Of a stretch of 64,000 nt of DNA, positions 1-12,816 are shown one piece after another. Position 1 is the first letter of the stretch. Every line of letters begins with the position of its first letter. Origin of the DNA: Rhodothermus bifroesti (GTDB taxonomy: Bacteria > Bacteroidota > Rhodothermia > Rhodothermales > Rhodothermaceae); NCBI RefSeq assembly GCF_017908595.1, contig NZ_JAGKTL010000001.1, forward strand, positions 1 through 64,000, given 5' to 3'. The translations under genes were made by a program, and so were the position numbers. The notes below the pieces were generated by a model, which worked only from the letters and a program-made list of their open reading frames with translations, ran no database searches and was not told where the DNA came from.

Positions 1-684
1 GGGCTTCGGGGTTTGGTGGTTGGGGGGTTGTTGTCGGCGTTGATGTCGTCGTTGTCGTCGTTGTTTAATTCGTGTGCGACGCTGTTCACGGTGGATGTTT
101 ACGAGAAGCTGCGGCCGGGTCGACCGGAGCGGGAGTTGGTGCGGGTAGGTCGTTTGGCCACGGCGGTGGTGGTGGCTTTGGGTTTGCTTTGGATTCCGAT
201 CATGAAGGTGATGGCCGAGTCGAAGGCGGGATTGTACGATTATTTGCAGAACGTGCAGGGTTTTTTGGCGCCGCCGATCACGGCGGTGTTTTTGTTGGGA
301 TTGGCAAGTCGGCGTATTAATGCGCAGGGAGCGGTTTGGGGGTTGGCGGTAGGGTTTGTGTTGGGGATGGGGAAGTTGACCTTGCAGTCGATGGTGCAAA
401 GTGGGGCTTTGTCGGCTGCGACGTTTTTGGGGGCTATTGGGGCGTTTAATGGGTATTATTTTTCGGGGTTGTTGTTTTTGGTGAGTGTGTTGGTGATTGT
501 GGGGGTGTCGCTGCGCACAGCGCCGCCGCCGGAAGAGAAGATTCGGGGCTTGACGTTTGGTTCGGTTGCTGCTCAGGACCGGGCCGATAGTCGGCGCACT
601 TGGGACTGGCGGGACGTTGTGCTCACCACCATCGTGCTAGGCCTGGTCCTGGCCATCTACCTCTACTTCTCCTTCTGGGTATAA
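1..684 (+). CDS. Sodium:solute symporter (SSS family), C-terminal part
   Basis: C-terminal 227 codons of a sodium/solute symporter of the SSS (SGLT-like) family; the gene is open at the left edge of the window. The translation carries the conserved segment SLSSLFNSCATLFTVDVY followed by several long hydrophobic helices, with a last helix ending in FSFWV just before the TAA stop, which is the usual SGLT C-terminus. SGLT-type proteins import sugars, inositol or related solutes with sodium across the inner membrane. The convergent gene is a secreted GH31 glycosidase, so sugar uptake is a reasonable inference, but the substrate cannot be read from this fragment. The gene ends 15 bases before a strong bidirectional terminator. 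Confidence 0.9.
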   Translation, partial: GLRGLVVGGLLSALMSSLSSLFNSCATLFTVDVYEKLRPGRPERELVRVGRLATAVVVALGLLWIPIMKVMAESKAGLYDYLQNVQGFLAPPITAVFLLGLASRRINAQGAVWGLAVGFVLGMGKLTLQSMVQSGALSAATFLGAIGAFNGYYFSGLLFLVSVLVIVGVSLRTAPPPEEKIRGLTFGSVAAQDRADSRRTWDWRDVVLTTIVLGLVLAIYLYFSFWV

Positions 685-699
685 ACTAAGGTCGCATGT

Positions 700-736
700 A
701 AAAACCCTTGGGGTGCCAGGCACCCCAAGGGTTTTT
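700..736. terminator. Bidirectional intrinsic terminator
   Basis: A 17-bp perfect inverted repeat with a 3-base loop: A-run, CCCTTGGGGTG on the left and its complement followed by a T-run on the right. The A/T tracts on both sides let it end transcripts from both the symporter (+) and the GH31 gene (-), whose stop codon at 735-737 lies inside the right arm. Confidence 0.92.
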
Positions 737-3116
737 AGTTAACTGCTACTGTGCGCACCTGAAACGTCCACTGCACGCTTCCCTGGAAAGGATCTGCTTG
801 CAGCACAGGCTTTTTTTCCTCAAACCTTACCGTCAGGGCCTGGGCTTCTTGGCCGGGCAGTGCAACCCACCCTGTTGCTGGTGCGCCATCGGTGCTGAAC
901 ACCTGCAGTTCCAATCGGCGCCAATTCATTGCTGAGGTTGACTGTGCTAGCTCAATATGGGGCAGCACGGTATGATCCCGCACCAGCACTATGATGGGCA
1001 CAGCTCCAGCCTCGATCGTATGCCAGCGCGCACCTTCATAGACTTGACCGCTTTGGTAATCGATCCAGGTGCCTGGGGGTAAGTATACCTGACGCGCTCG
1101 GGCGTTGTCTGCAAACAGTGGAGCTACCAGTAGCGCTTCGCCAAGCATGTATTGATCCTCAATGAGCCAGGAGGTAGGATCGTCGGGAAACTCAAAAAAG
1201 AGCGTTCGGAGCATGGGATGCCCTTCTGCTGAAGACCGCACCGCCTGGGCATAAAGGTAGGGCATCAGGCGGTACCGAAGCTCGACCGTCCGACGAAAGT
1301 CAGCCATAAAAGCGTCGCCATAAGCCCAGGGCTCTCGAGGCGGTGCGCCGTGGCAGCGCACATGCGAGCTCAGCACCCCAAAGGCCAGCCAGCGGCGATA
1401 CAGATCGGCTGACGGCTGTGCGACAAAGCCACCTACGTCGTGGCTCCAGTACGTAAATCCCGAAAGGCCAAACGACAGTCCGCCCCGCAGCGTAGCTGCC
1501 ATGGCCGAGTTGGTGTTCTCGGCATCGCCGCCCCAGTGCAGCGGATAGCGCTGGCTGCCAGCCCAAGCGCTGCGGGCCCAAATGAGGTGAGCTCCGGTGA
1601 TACGTGTGGTAATCTCAGCAGCTGCTTGGTTATAGCGCAGCGGATATAGGTTATGCTCGTACCAGCCGGTTCGCCCCGAGGCATAGATCCCATTTACCGG
1701 TGCATCTTCGCCAAAATCCACCTTGATGGCCCCCACGCCCATGCGAAGCAAGGCGGCCAGCTTTTCCTGATACCAGGCTACAGCTTCTGGATTGGAAAAG
1801 TCCAAAACAGCGTCTTCAAAAGGCAAGCGTCCATTCTCGCTGCGCACATGCAGCCCTTTCTCTACAATCTCTGCATAGAGCGGATTTTTGGAAGAGAAAT
1901 AGGGTAATTGCCAAAGGGAAATGTAAAATCCTTGCGCCTTTAGGTCCGCTATCATTCGGGCGGGATCTGTAAAACGAGAGGTTGAAAACCGATAATCGTT
2001 GCGCCAGTCGGTTTCAAACCATCCCGTATCTAGATGGATGACATCGGACGGAATGCGATGCTGCCGCAGCTTGGCGGCTACCTCGCGCACTTGTTGCTCC
2101 GAATCGTAGGTAATGCGGCTCATCCACAGGCCAAAGGACCAAAGCGGAGGCACAGGACTCCGCCCTGTTAAAGCAGTGTACTCTGAGAGGATCTGCTTTG
2201 GCGTGCCAAAAAAGAAAAACAAATCGAGCGTCTCATCGCCGGTATAGATCGTATTGAACTGGTCGAAGGTGTAGCCAAAGTCGAACGTGACGGGCGTGCT
2301 GGTGTGAACAAAAACGCCATATCCCTGGCTGCTTAGGAAGAACGGGATAGGCTTATACATGCGTTGACTCTGAGCGCCCATGCCATCGCGCAAAAAGGCC
2401 ACAACTTTTTGACCGCGTTTGTTAAGGCGCGTAAACGATTCGCCTGTGCCGAAGAGCTTCTCTTCAGGGGCAAGTTCGAAGGTAGCGGCCGTCCAATGGC
2501 TTAGGTCTTCAGAGCGGCGAATGTAGCAAAACGGCACGCGGTCGAAGGCAAACGTGGCTGGCTCCTGAAGCGTCATCGTACGCGTAAGCAGGCGTCCGTC
2601 GGGTGCATAAAACGCAATGCGCCAAGGATCCCGGTAAAGCCATACCTGATAGCCTGCTGGACTGGTGAGCGTGATCAGGCTATCGGTCTGATGCACCTGC
2701 CAACGCGTGTCGCGGGGTACTGGTCCGGCAAGCATAAGCGACGGTGCATCGTCAGCCTGAGCTGCTCGCGTTAGCAAACGCAGTCGTACACTTTGCGCAG
2801 AGACCGGCTCGATGCTGAAAGGCAGCACAGGATCCTGGTCGTACTCGGTAGCTGGGAATTCGGTCGACTGGGCACGCACTAGGGGCCGGTCGATCTTACC
2901 AAACGAAAGGCTAGGCTGCCGCTCGTAGCGCTGCCAGCGCAGCTGGCCCTGCCCCGTCGCTGGATCAAAAGCTTCTGTACGTGCCGGAATGAAATAAACG
3001 GGGTCAAGCCGTTGAAAAGCCTCGCTAACGTCGACCAAATCGCCGCGCATGTTTTGTCCCATTCCCGGAAGGACTACCCCCAGCCCAAAACTTAGTACAC
3101 ACAGAATACGTCGCAT
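735..3116 (-). CDS. Secreted GH31 family alpha-glycosidase (alpha-glucosidase/alpha-xylosidase)
   Basis: A 793-aa glycoside hydrolase family 31 enzyme that removes terminal alpha-linked glucose or xylose from oligosaccharides. The N-terminus (MRRILCVLSFGLGVVLPG) is a signal peptide, so it acts in the periplasm or outside. The beta/alpha barrel contains IHLDTGWFETDW, the nucleophile segment KVDFGE (Asp467) and the acid/base segment HWGGDAENT (Asp531). The KVDFGE form with WMSR upstream is closer to YicI-like alpha-xylosidases than to classical maltases, so xylosidase activity is possible. The start is the ATG immediately followed by the signal sequence. It is transcribed alone toward the symporter and shares its terminator. 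Confidence 0.93.
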   Translation of the reverse strand: MRRILCVLSFGLGVVLPGMGQNMRGDLVDVSEAFQRLDPVYFIPARTEAFDPATGQGQLRWQRYERQPSLSFGKIDRPLVRAQSTEFPATEYDQDPVLPFSIEPVSAQSVRLRLLTRAAQADDAPSLMLAGPVPRDTRWQVHQTDSLITLTSPAGYQVWLYRDPWRIAFYAPDGRLLTRTMTLQEPATFAFDRVPFCYIRRSEDLSHWTAATFELAPEEKLFGTGESFTRLNKRGQKVVAFLRDGMGAQSQRMYKPIPFFLSSQGYGVFVHTSTPVTFDFGYTFDQFNTIYTGDETLDLFFFFGTPKQILSEYTALTGRSPVPPLWSFGLWMSRITYDSEQQVREVAAKLRQHRIPSDVIHLDTGWFETDWRNDYRFSTSRFTDPARMIADLKAQGFYISLWQLPYFSSKNPLYAEIVEKGLHVRSENGRLPFEDAVLDFSNPEAVAWYQEKLAALLRMGVGAIKVDFGEDAPVNGIYASGRTGWYEHNLYPLRYNQAAAEITTRITGAHLIWARSAWAGSQRYPLHWGGDAENTNSAMAATLRGGLSFGLSGFTYWSHDVGGFVAQPSADLYRRWLAFGVLSSHVRCHGAPPREPWAYGDAFMADFRRTVELRYRLMPYLYAQAVRSSAEGHPMLRTLFFEFPDDPTSWLIEDQYMLGEALLVAPLFADNARARQVYLPPGTWIDYQSGQVYEGARWHTIEAGAVPIIVLVRDHTVLPHIELAQSTSAMNWRRLELQVFSTDGAPATGWVALPGQEAQALTVRFEEKKPVLQADPFQGSVQWTFQVRTVAVN

Positions 3117-3276
3117 GGTTCTAATGCATCAGGTTATGGGTTTAAGAGGTTTTTTTCCCTGCAAATAAAGACACATCGGTTGCTGGCGGTACCTATACCT
3201 CATGGAAACTACCAGCAACTGCCCGTATCTTAATTGCTGCAGGTGCAGCGCAAGTTAAGGCAGACAACATCAGCGT

Positions 3277-3918
3277 ATGTCTACAGAACCTCTAATTTTG
3301 CATCGCGGTGGCCCAGTAGGCTGGATTGAAGTCATCTGCGGCTCGATGTTCAGCGGTAAAACCGAAGAGCTCATTCGGCGGCTGCGCCGGGCGCAGATTG
3401 CCCGTCAGCGGGTGGAGGTCTTCAAGCCGTGTATGGACCGCCGTTACAGCGAGACCGACGTGGTCTCGCACGACGAGAATGCCCTACGTTCAACGCCCGT
3501 GGAAACAGCTGAGCAAATTTTACTGCTGGCGGCTTCCGCCGATGTTGTAGGTATCGATGAAGCGCAGTTTTTCGACATGACCTTGGTCGACGTATGCCAG
3601 CAGCTGGCCAACGAGGGCAAGCGGGTGATTGTGGCTGGCTTAGACCAAGATTACCTAGGTCGACCGTTTGAGCCGATACCCCAGCTTATGGCCGTAGCTG
3701 AGTACGTCACCAAGCTGCACGCCATCTGTGCTGTCTGTGGTGCCCCGGCCAACCATTCGCAGCGCTTAACGAACGAAACGGGGCGTGTGCTTCTTGGCGC
3801 CGCCGATCGGTACGAGCCGCGCTGCCGCCGCTGCTTTCAGCCGCCCGACCGATCGGCTACGCCTGCAGCCGCCCCTTTGAGCACGCATGTGCCACCAACC
3901 CCTCCGATGGAGCCCTAA
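3277..3918 (+). CDS. tdk: Thymidine kinase
   Basis: A 213-aa type II thymidine kinase that phosphorylates thymidine to dTMP with ATP in the salvage pathway. Visible motifs are the P-loop GSMFSGKT (residues 22-29), the metal-binding VGIDEAQFF, the lasso-region [11 protein letters not shown], and two zinc-binding pairs, CAVC and CRRC, as expected for tetrameric bacterial Tdk. The length is typical with a short Pro/Ala-rich tail. It stands alone between the divergent GH31 gene and the defence island and is probably the last core-genome gene on the left. The 227 bases between its stop and the next gene hold nothing I can identify. Confidence 0.95.
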   Translation: MSTEPLILHRGGPVGWIEVICGSMFSGKTEELIRRLRRAQIARQRVEVFKPCMDRRYSETDVVSHDENALRSTPVETAEQILLLAASADVVGIDEAQFFDMTLVDVCQQLANEGKRVIVAGLDQDYLGRPFEPIPQLMAVAEYVTKLHAICAVCGAPANHSQRLTNETGRVLLGAADRYEPRCRRCFQPPDRSATPAAAPLSTHVPPTPPMEP

Positions 3919-4145
3919 TGTAGGGGCAGACATACGTGCAGATGCGCTCTACCCGAACAAGAGCGATTATATTCACAGCGTCAAAAGGCACCGCTGGCTG
4001 CCATTCCGCGCTCGGTTATGTCGTACGCCGCATCCGCCAACGCGTCGCCAACAATTTCTTGCGGTCCGCGCCGAAGCAGACAACCTCACCCCGATGGCGA
4101 ACAGCCCTTCTGGCATAGAACCAAACGATAAGCAAAAGCGCCCGT

Positions 4146-7030
<2,885 letters not shown>

Positions 7031-7034
<4 letters not shown>

Positions 7035-10000
7035 GTACGTTTCCAGCCATTCATATCGAAGGCGGCCTGTTGGGGCCGGACATCCTCGATCAGCTCTTTT
7101 ACGGCGAGCTTCCCGGGCAAAAGCTCCAGTACTTTGAGGTGGACGGCCGGCGGAGCCTGACGGACAAAATCGCCGAAGTTTTTGCCGATGCCCGCGCCCA
7201 GTGGGAGAAGTTCCACCGCCGGCTTGAGCATTTGCCGGAAAACGACCTGGCGACGTCCGTCACCCGAGACGCCTGGATGATCCCCTTCTTCAGCCTCCTG
7301 GACTACGAACTCCGGTACAACCCTCGCGCTTACGACGTAGACGGAGCAAGCTTTGCCATTTCCCACCGCGCCGGAGAAAACGAGGACGCCCCACCGGTGC
7401 ACATCGTGGGTGCCCGGCAGGAGTTGGGACGGGTCGCTGCCACGGGCCGCCCTCGCCTCGCACCGCACTCTTTGGTGCAGGAGTTCTTGAACCGCACTGA
7501 GCAGCTTTGGGGCATTGTCACCAACGGTGTGACCCTGCGCCTCCTGCGCGACAGCACCTACATCCGCCGCCAAGCCTATGTGGAGTTTGACCTCGCGCAG
7601 ATCATGGAGGAGCAGCGGTTCAAAGACTTTGTGGTGCTCTACCGGCTCCTGCATCGCACCCGCCTCCCGCAAGGTGTTGCGGACGCCGGCGAATGCTGGC
7701 TCGAAAAGTACTATCAGCATTCGCTGGAGCAGGGCGGGCGCGTGCGCGAACGCCTGCGCGACGGAGTTGAAGCATGCCTCAAGCGGCTCGCCAATGGCTT
7801 CCTCGCCCATCCAGCCAATGGAGAACTCCGGCAGCGCATCCTGGCGCCTGCCGATGCTACCCATCGTCTTTCCCCCGAGGAGCTTTACCGCCAACTCCTG
7901 CGGTTGGTCTACCGTTTTTTGTTCCTGCTCGTCTCCGAAGACCGCGGCCTGATCAGCACCAACCCTATCTACCGTGAGCACTACGGTGTGGGCCGGCTGC
8001 GCCGGTTCCTTGACCGCCGCAGCGCCTACACCGATCACGACGACCTCTGGTGCAGCCTCAAGGTCCTCTGGAAGGTGCTGGCAAACGAACAACTTGCTTC
8101 TATGCTTGGCGTCGCGCCGCTTAACGGCGAACTTTTCGAGACTCTCGATCTAGATGACTACACAATCAGCAATCGTGATCTTCTGGAAGCATTCTGGCAT
8201 CTGGCGTATTACCGGGAACGCGAATCGCAGCCGTGGCGGCGGGTCAACTATGCCGCGCTCGACGTCGAAGAACTCGGCTCGGTCTACGAAAGCCTGCTGG
8301 ATTACCACCCGCAGATCGACACCTCCGGCAGCGTGCCCCGTTTTGAGCTGGCCTACGGTTCAGAGCGCAAGTCCACCGGGTCCTACTACACGCCGCCGGA
8401 GCTCGTTCAAGAGCTCATCCGCTCGGCGCTAGAGCCGGTGCTGGCGGAACGCTTGAAGTCCACCAAAACTCTCCAAGAGAAAGAACGTGCCATCCTCTCC
8501 ATCCGTGTGCTCGACCCCGCTTGCGGCTCTGGTCACTTCCTCCTCGCCGCCGCCCGACGCCTGGGCAAAGAGCTCGCCCGCGTCCGGACCGAGGAGGAGG
8601 AGCCATCGCCGGAAGTCCTCCGCGAAGCCACTCGCGAGGTCATCGCCCACTGCATCTACGGCGTGGACAAAAACCCGCTGGCGGTGGAGCTATGCCGGGT
8701 GGCGCTGTGGCTGGAAAGCCACGCCAAGGGCAAGCCGCTCACGTTTCTAGACCACCGCATTCGGTGCGGCGACAGCCTGGTGGGGGTCCTGGATGTGGCT
8801 GCACTGAGAGAGGGGATTCCCGATGCTGCCTATCAACCGGTGGGGGGCGACGACCGAGCGGTGGCTCGCGCCCTCAAGCAGCGGAACGCCCAGGAGCGGT
8901 CCGGCCAGATGGGCCTCTTCGGGGGCTCCCTAGAGGATGCGCTGCTAAGTGGCGCGTTGGCGGCCCTGGATGTGGAAGCCATACCCGACGACACGCCACA
9001 GGAAATTGCCCGGAAGGCAGAACGCCACAGGCAGGTCCAACAGTCCTTGGATCCTATGCGGAAGGCCGCCAACCTCTGGACCGCTGCCTTCTTCCAGGAG
9101 ATGAAGCCCGGAGGCCTGGCCATCACCACCGACACTGTGAGGAGGGCGCTGGCTGGCCAATCGTTGGACGGCAGGGTTGCAGGCGCTGCCGACAGCCTGG
9201 CCCAGCGCCTGCACTTCTTCCACTGGCCCCTCGAGTTTCCCGAGGTTTTCGCCGACGGCGGGTTCGACGTGGTGCTGGGGAATCCGCCGTGGGAGCGCAT
9301 CAAGCTCCAAGAGCAGGAGTTTTTCTCGACCCGTGACCCCGAGATCGCCAACGCGCCCAACGCCGCCGAGCGGAAGAAGCGCATCGACCAGCTGCCGAAG
9401 ACGAACCCGGAACTCTGGCGGGAGTACCAGCAAGCCCTGCACGCCGCGGAGAGCACCAGCCGCTTCCTGCGGGGGAGCGGCTTTTACCCTTTAACCGGGC
9501 GGGGCGACATTAACACATACTCGGTGTTTGCCGAGCGCATGCGGGCCGTGCTACGCCCCGGTGGACGCCTGGGCATCATCGTCCCTACCGGCATCGCCAC
9601 CGACGACACCAACAAGCACTTCTTCGCCGAGGTGGTCACAAAGGGGGAACTGGTGAGCCTATATGACTTTGAGAACCGGAAGGGTATCTTCCCGGCGATT
9701 CACCGCAGCTACAAGTTCTGCCTCTTCGCCCTGCGCAAGGCCGACGAACGCTCACGGCCCGCTCCTTGTCCTGGGTCCGCTGCCGAGTTCGCTTTCTTCC
9801 TCCACGAGGCCAGGGACCTCTCCGACCCGGAGCGCCGCTTCACCCTCACGTCCGAAGACTTCCGCCTCTTAAACCCCAACACCCGCACCGCCCCCATCTT
9901 CCGCAGCCGCCGGGACGCCGAGCTCACCAAACACATCTACCGCCGGGTGCCGGTGCTGGTGGAAGAGGCCAAGGGGGAGACTGGGAATCCGTGGGGGGTG

Positions 10001-11077
10001 AGGTTCCTGGCCATGTTCCATATGGCCAACGACTCCCACCTCTTCCGCGCCCGCGCCGAGCTGGAGGCCGAGGGCTTTCGCCTGGACGGCAACGTCTTCG
10101 TGAGAGGGGCCGAGCGTTACCTGCCCCTGTACGAGGCCAAGATGGTGCACCAGTTTGACCACCGTTTCGGCGACTACGCCATGCAGCCGGAGGGCTCCGA
10201 GAGCACCCAACTGCCCGAGGTTCCCCTGGAACGCCTGGCCGACCCCAACTACCGCGTGCTGCCCCGCTACTGGGTGCCCGAAGAGGAGGTGGAAGAGCGC
10301 CTACAGACGAAGGGCTGGGACCGGGGCTGGCTTCTGGGGTGGCGGGATATTACCAACACCACCAACGAGCGCACCGTCATCGCCGCCGTCATCCCGAGGG
10401 TCGGGGTGGGGAATAACTACCCGCTCATCATAACGAAGTCGGCGGTATCTTCCTATATTGGCGTAGTGCTGTCATGTGTTGCATTGGATTTCGTGGCGCG
10501 CCAGAAGGTTGGGGGAACACACCTTAACTTTTTCATCTTCGAGCAACTCCCGGTCCTCCCGCCCTCTGCCTTCGAGCAGCCCCTGCCGTTCCCGTGGGAG
10601 CGGGAGCCCTCGCCGCTGCCCCCTCGGTCCCGGCCGCCCACCGTGGCCGACTTCGTGCGCCCGCGGGTGCTGGAGCTCACTTACACCGCCTGGGACCTCC
10701 AACCTTTCGCCGAGGACCTGGGCTACGACGGCCCACCTTTCCGCTACGATCCCGAGCGGCGCTTCTGGCTCAGGGCCGAGCTGGACGCGCTGTTCTTCCT
10801 GCTTTACCTGGGCACGCCCGAGGAGTGGGAGAAAGAGGCCAGCCCGGAGCTCCGGGCTCTTTTCCCCACGCCCCGCGAGGCCGTGGCCTACATCCTGGAC
10901 CAGTTCCCCATCGTCCGCCGCAAGGACGAGGAGCGCTATGGCGAATATCGCACCAAGCGTATAATTTTGGAGATATACGATGCCATGGCCGAGGCTCGGC
11001 GCACCGGCCACCCGTGGCGCTCAACGCTGAACGCGGAGGCACGCGATGACACAGGCGAGCTACAATCCTATGCGTAG
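7031..11077 (+). CDS. Eco57I-like class I adenine DNA methyltransferase (DrmMI-like candidate)
   Basis: A 1348-aa N6-adenine methyltransferase. Motif I LDPACGSGHF starts at about residue 494 and the catalytic motif IV NPPW lies at residues 751-754, far apart as in Eco57I/PglX/DrmMI proteins that carry an insert between motifs. The N-terminal 450 residues include GIVTNGVTLRLLRDS, which is typical of this family, but I see no clear PD-(D/E)XK nuclease motif, so it is more likely a modification enzyme than a self-contained type IIG restriction enzyme. It overlaps the SNF2 gene by 4 bases. Its last 119 bases are duplicated perfectly at 15988-16106; after the repeat this copy ends with a different tail (DDTGELQSYA) from the one encoded by the repeat next to cmr1 (DEP). 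Confidence 0.9.
10931..11049 (+). repeat. 119-bp direct repeat, left copy (end of methyltransferase gene)
   Basis: Identical over 119 bases to 15988-16106 (offset 5,057). It begins at GAGCGCTATGGCG and ends at ACGCGATGA. The right edge coincides with the ATGA that starts cmr1 in the other copy. Sequence upstream of both copies is only loosely similar, and downstream it is unrelated. Confidence 0.97.
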
Positions 11078-11085
11078 GAACTGAC

Positions 11086-12285
11086 ATGAGGTTTATTGCT
11101 CTTCCGGTTGGACAAGGCGATGCATTCTACGCGGAGTCGGATGCTGGTTTCAAAGTGCTCGTGGATGGGGGCCGTTCCAGAACCCAATTGCCTCAGTTGT
11201 TTCGGAGATACACCGGTTCCTCCGGGGTAGATGTTCTTGTGTGTACGCACAACGATGCGGACCACACCGAAGGGCTTATCGGTTTTCTCGAGAGCGAATT
11301 GCTTTGCAGAGAACTGTGGCTTCCTGGGACCTGGCTAGAAACGCTTCAAAATCTCCCCAACGATCCAGGGGAAACAATCTTATTTCTCCGGGAGCAGTTG
11401 CTCAAAGCGTTGAAGCAAGGCTCTCTACCGGAAGCCCGGGAGGGCCGAGATTTCCAAGAAATTGCCTGGCGTTACGCTTTTCCCGAGTTCATCGAGCGCC
11501 GACCGATCAGGGACGATAGCCAAGCGCACGAAACGACAGAAGGTCATGATGCGCTTCCCCTCGACGCCTACCTTGACGAGAGCAAGATAGAAGCCTTGGA
11601 GGCCCATTTAGAGTTATTTGTAGATCCCCCTCTTTGGTATTGGTGGTTGGAGTACCCGTACTGGCGTTTACCTTCTTCAGTTGCGAGGTCCTGTTCTACG
11701 GTGGCGAAGGATGTGCGACGGCTTCTTGAACTGGCGCGGCTCGCTCTGAATCGTGGAATACCAGTGCGGTGCTTCCAACATGATCCACTCAATGTTGGAA
11801 ATGTTACGGTATTCCCTGGTTGCCCACTGCGGCCGCTGAGCGCCAAGCCGTCCCAATACGTGCGTCCTCCAAAAGCCGCCAATACGGCATACATGTTTCA
11901 ATTGGCACGTCTGACCACGGAGAATAAAGAAAGCCTGGTATTTTTCCTTGATGTGGGGAATGGACAGCCAGGAGTGTTGTTTACGGCAGACTCGGATTTG
12001 AAAGACGTGAACGTAAGTGATGTCCCCGCGTATAGCATCGCAACTGTGCCACACCATGGATCGCACGACAACCGGTTGGCTTACAGCCGTATCAACAAGC
12101 CGATGGTGTGGGTACGGAGCGACTGCTACTGTAAGAATCGTCCCTGCGCGGAGTTCCTCCGCGCTCCTGGCCGGCGATTCTGCACTTTGTGTCCGAAAAG
12201 CGGAAAACCCAGGCAAGCAGTTCGCCTCTATCAGCGGAAAGGTGTATGGGTTAATCTAAAGACCCGCCCGTGCGCATGCTGTTGA
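11086..12285 (+). CDS. Metallo-beta-lactamase-fold hydrolase (ComEC-like domain)
   Basis: A 399-aa soluble protein with a metallo-beta-lactamase fold. The zinc-binding motif is THNDADH (His55, Asp57, Asp59, His60), preceded by the strand and loop LVDGGR, with a second cluster PHHGSHDN (His323/His324). This pattern resembles the hydrolase domain of ComEC and of MBL proteins found in defence loci, which cleave phosphodiesters in DNA, RNA or nucleotides. A Cys-rich tail (CYCKNRPCAEF, CTLC, CACC) may bind another metal. Its base composition is visibly lower in G+C than the methyltransferase. It starts 8 bases after the methyltransferase stop and lies in the cargo between the 119-bp repeats with the vWA/nuclease gene. 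Substrate unknown. Confidence 0.82.
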   Translation: MRFIALPVGQGDAFYAESDAGFKVLVDGGRSRTQLPQLFRRYTGSSGVDVLVCTHNDADHTEGLIGFLESELLCRELWLPGTWLETLQNLPNDPGETILFLREQLLKALKQGSLPEAREGRDFQEIAWRYAFPEFIERRPIRDDSQAHETTEGHDALPLDAYLDESKIEALEAHLELFVDPPLWYWWLEYPYWRLPSSVARSCSTVAKDVRRLLELARLALNRGIPVRCFQHDPLNVGNVTVFPGCPLRPLSAKPSQYVRPPKAANTAYMFQLARLTTENKESLVFFLDVGNGQPGVLFTADSDLKDVNVSDVPAYSIATVPHHGSHDNRLAYSRINKPMVWVRSDCYCKNRPCAEFLRAPGRRFCTLCPKSGKPRQAVRLYQRKGVWVNLKTRPCACC

Positions 12286-12348
12286 AGTGGAAGGAGGGAA
12301 ATAGCCCGCAAACTCATCGAAATCGTCCTGTAGCCCCGTAAATTCACG

Positions 12349-12705
12349 TTGCTTCAGCATACGACAAGAATACGGGGTCGGCAAGTGGTCACTTGGGTCT
12401 TCGGAGACCGCAGCCAGGCCCTATGCCAAAAGCCTGGGGAGAGCATCCCCCAAGCCTATCGGTCATATCAGAGCTCCAGCGACTTTGGAACGGCTGATGC
12501 CTCGGTCTTTCCCCTGGAGGCACATCTGCAGATAGATAAGCAGTCGAGGCAATTGGCCCATATCGAGCGCTGGCATAACCCGTTACGGTACAGGCTGGCC
12601 CGCTATGACCAGAAAACATTGACTTTCTCCAAGTCCGAAGCGATGCATGAAGGGGTCACTCGATGGTTTTTTTCCCTTACTTACAACCTGAGCCATCTGT
12701 CATAA
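12349..12705 (+). pseudogene. IS1-family transposase remnant (C-terminal part)
   Basis: About 118 codons matching the C-terminal half of IS1-family transposases: VVTWVFGDRS, SIPQAYRSYQSSSDF, HIERWHNPLRYRLARY and KTLTFSKSEAMHEGVTRWF align with the catalytic core pattern (VFGDRS, the DF acidic position, HVERWNN, LSFSKS). The N-terminal zinc-ribbon half and a proper start are absent, and no intact pair of terminal inverted repeats is visible in 12286-12816, so the element is dead. It sits between the two cargo genes and shows that insertion elements have moved through this stretch. The rest of 12286-12816 holds only the ribosome-binding region of the next gene (GGAGGAGG near 12801). Confidence 0.8.
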
Positions 12706-12816
12706 GTAGATCACCACCCCTGCTTTCATAGGCTCCGTTCTGCGATGTATTATCAAACTTTTGAAGGTTGCTCCCAAAACTGGAGTTATTGGGGATAGAC
12801 CGGAGGAGGTTACGCC

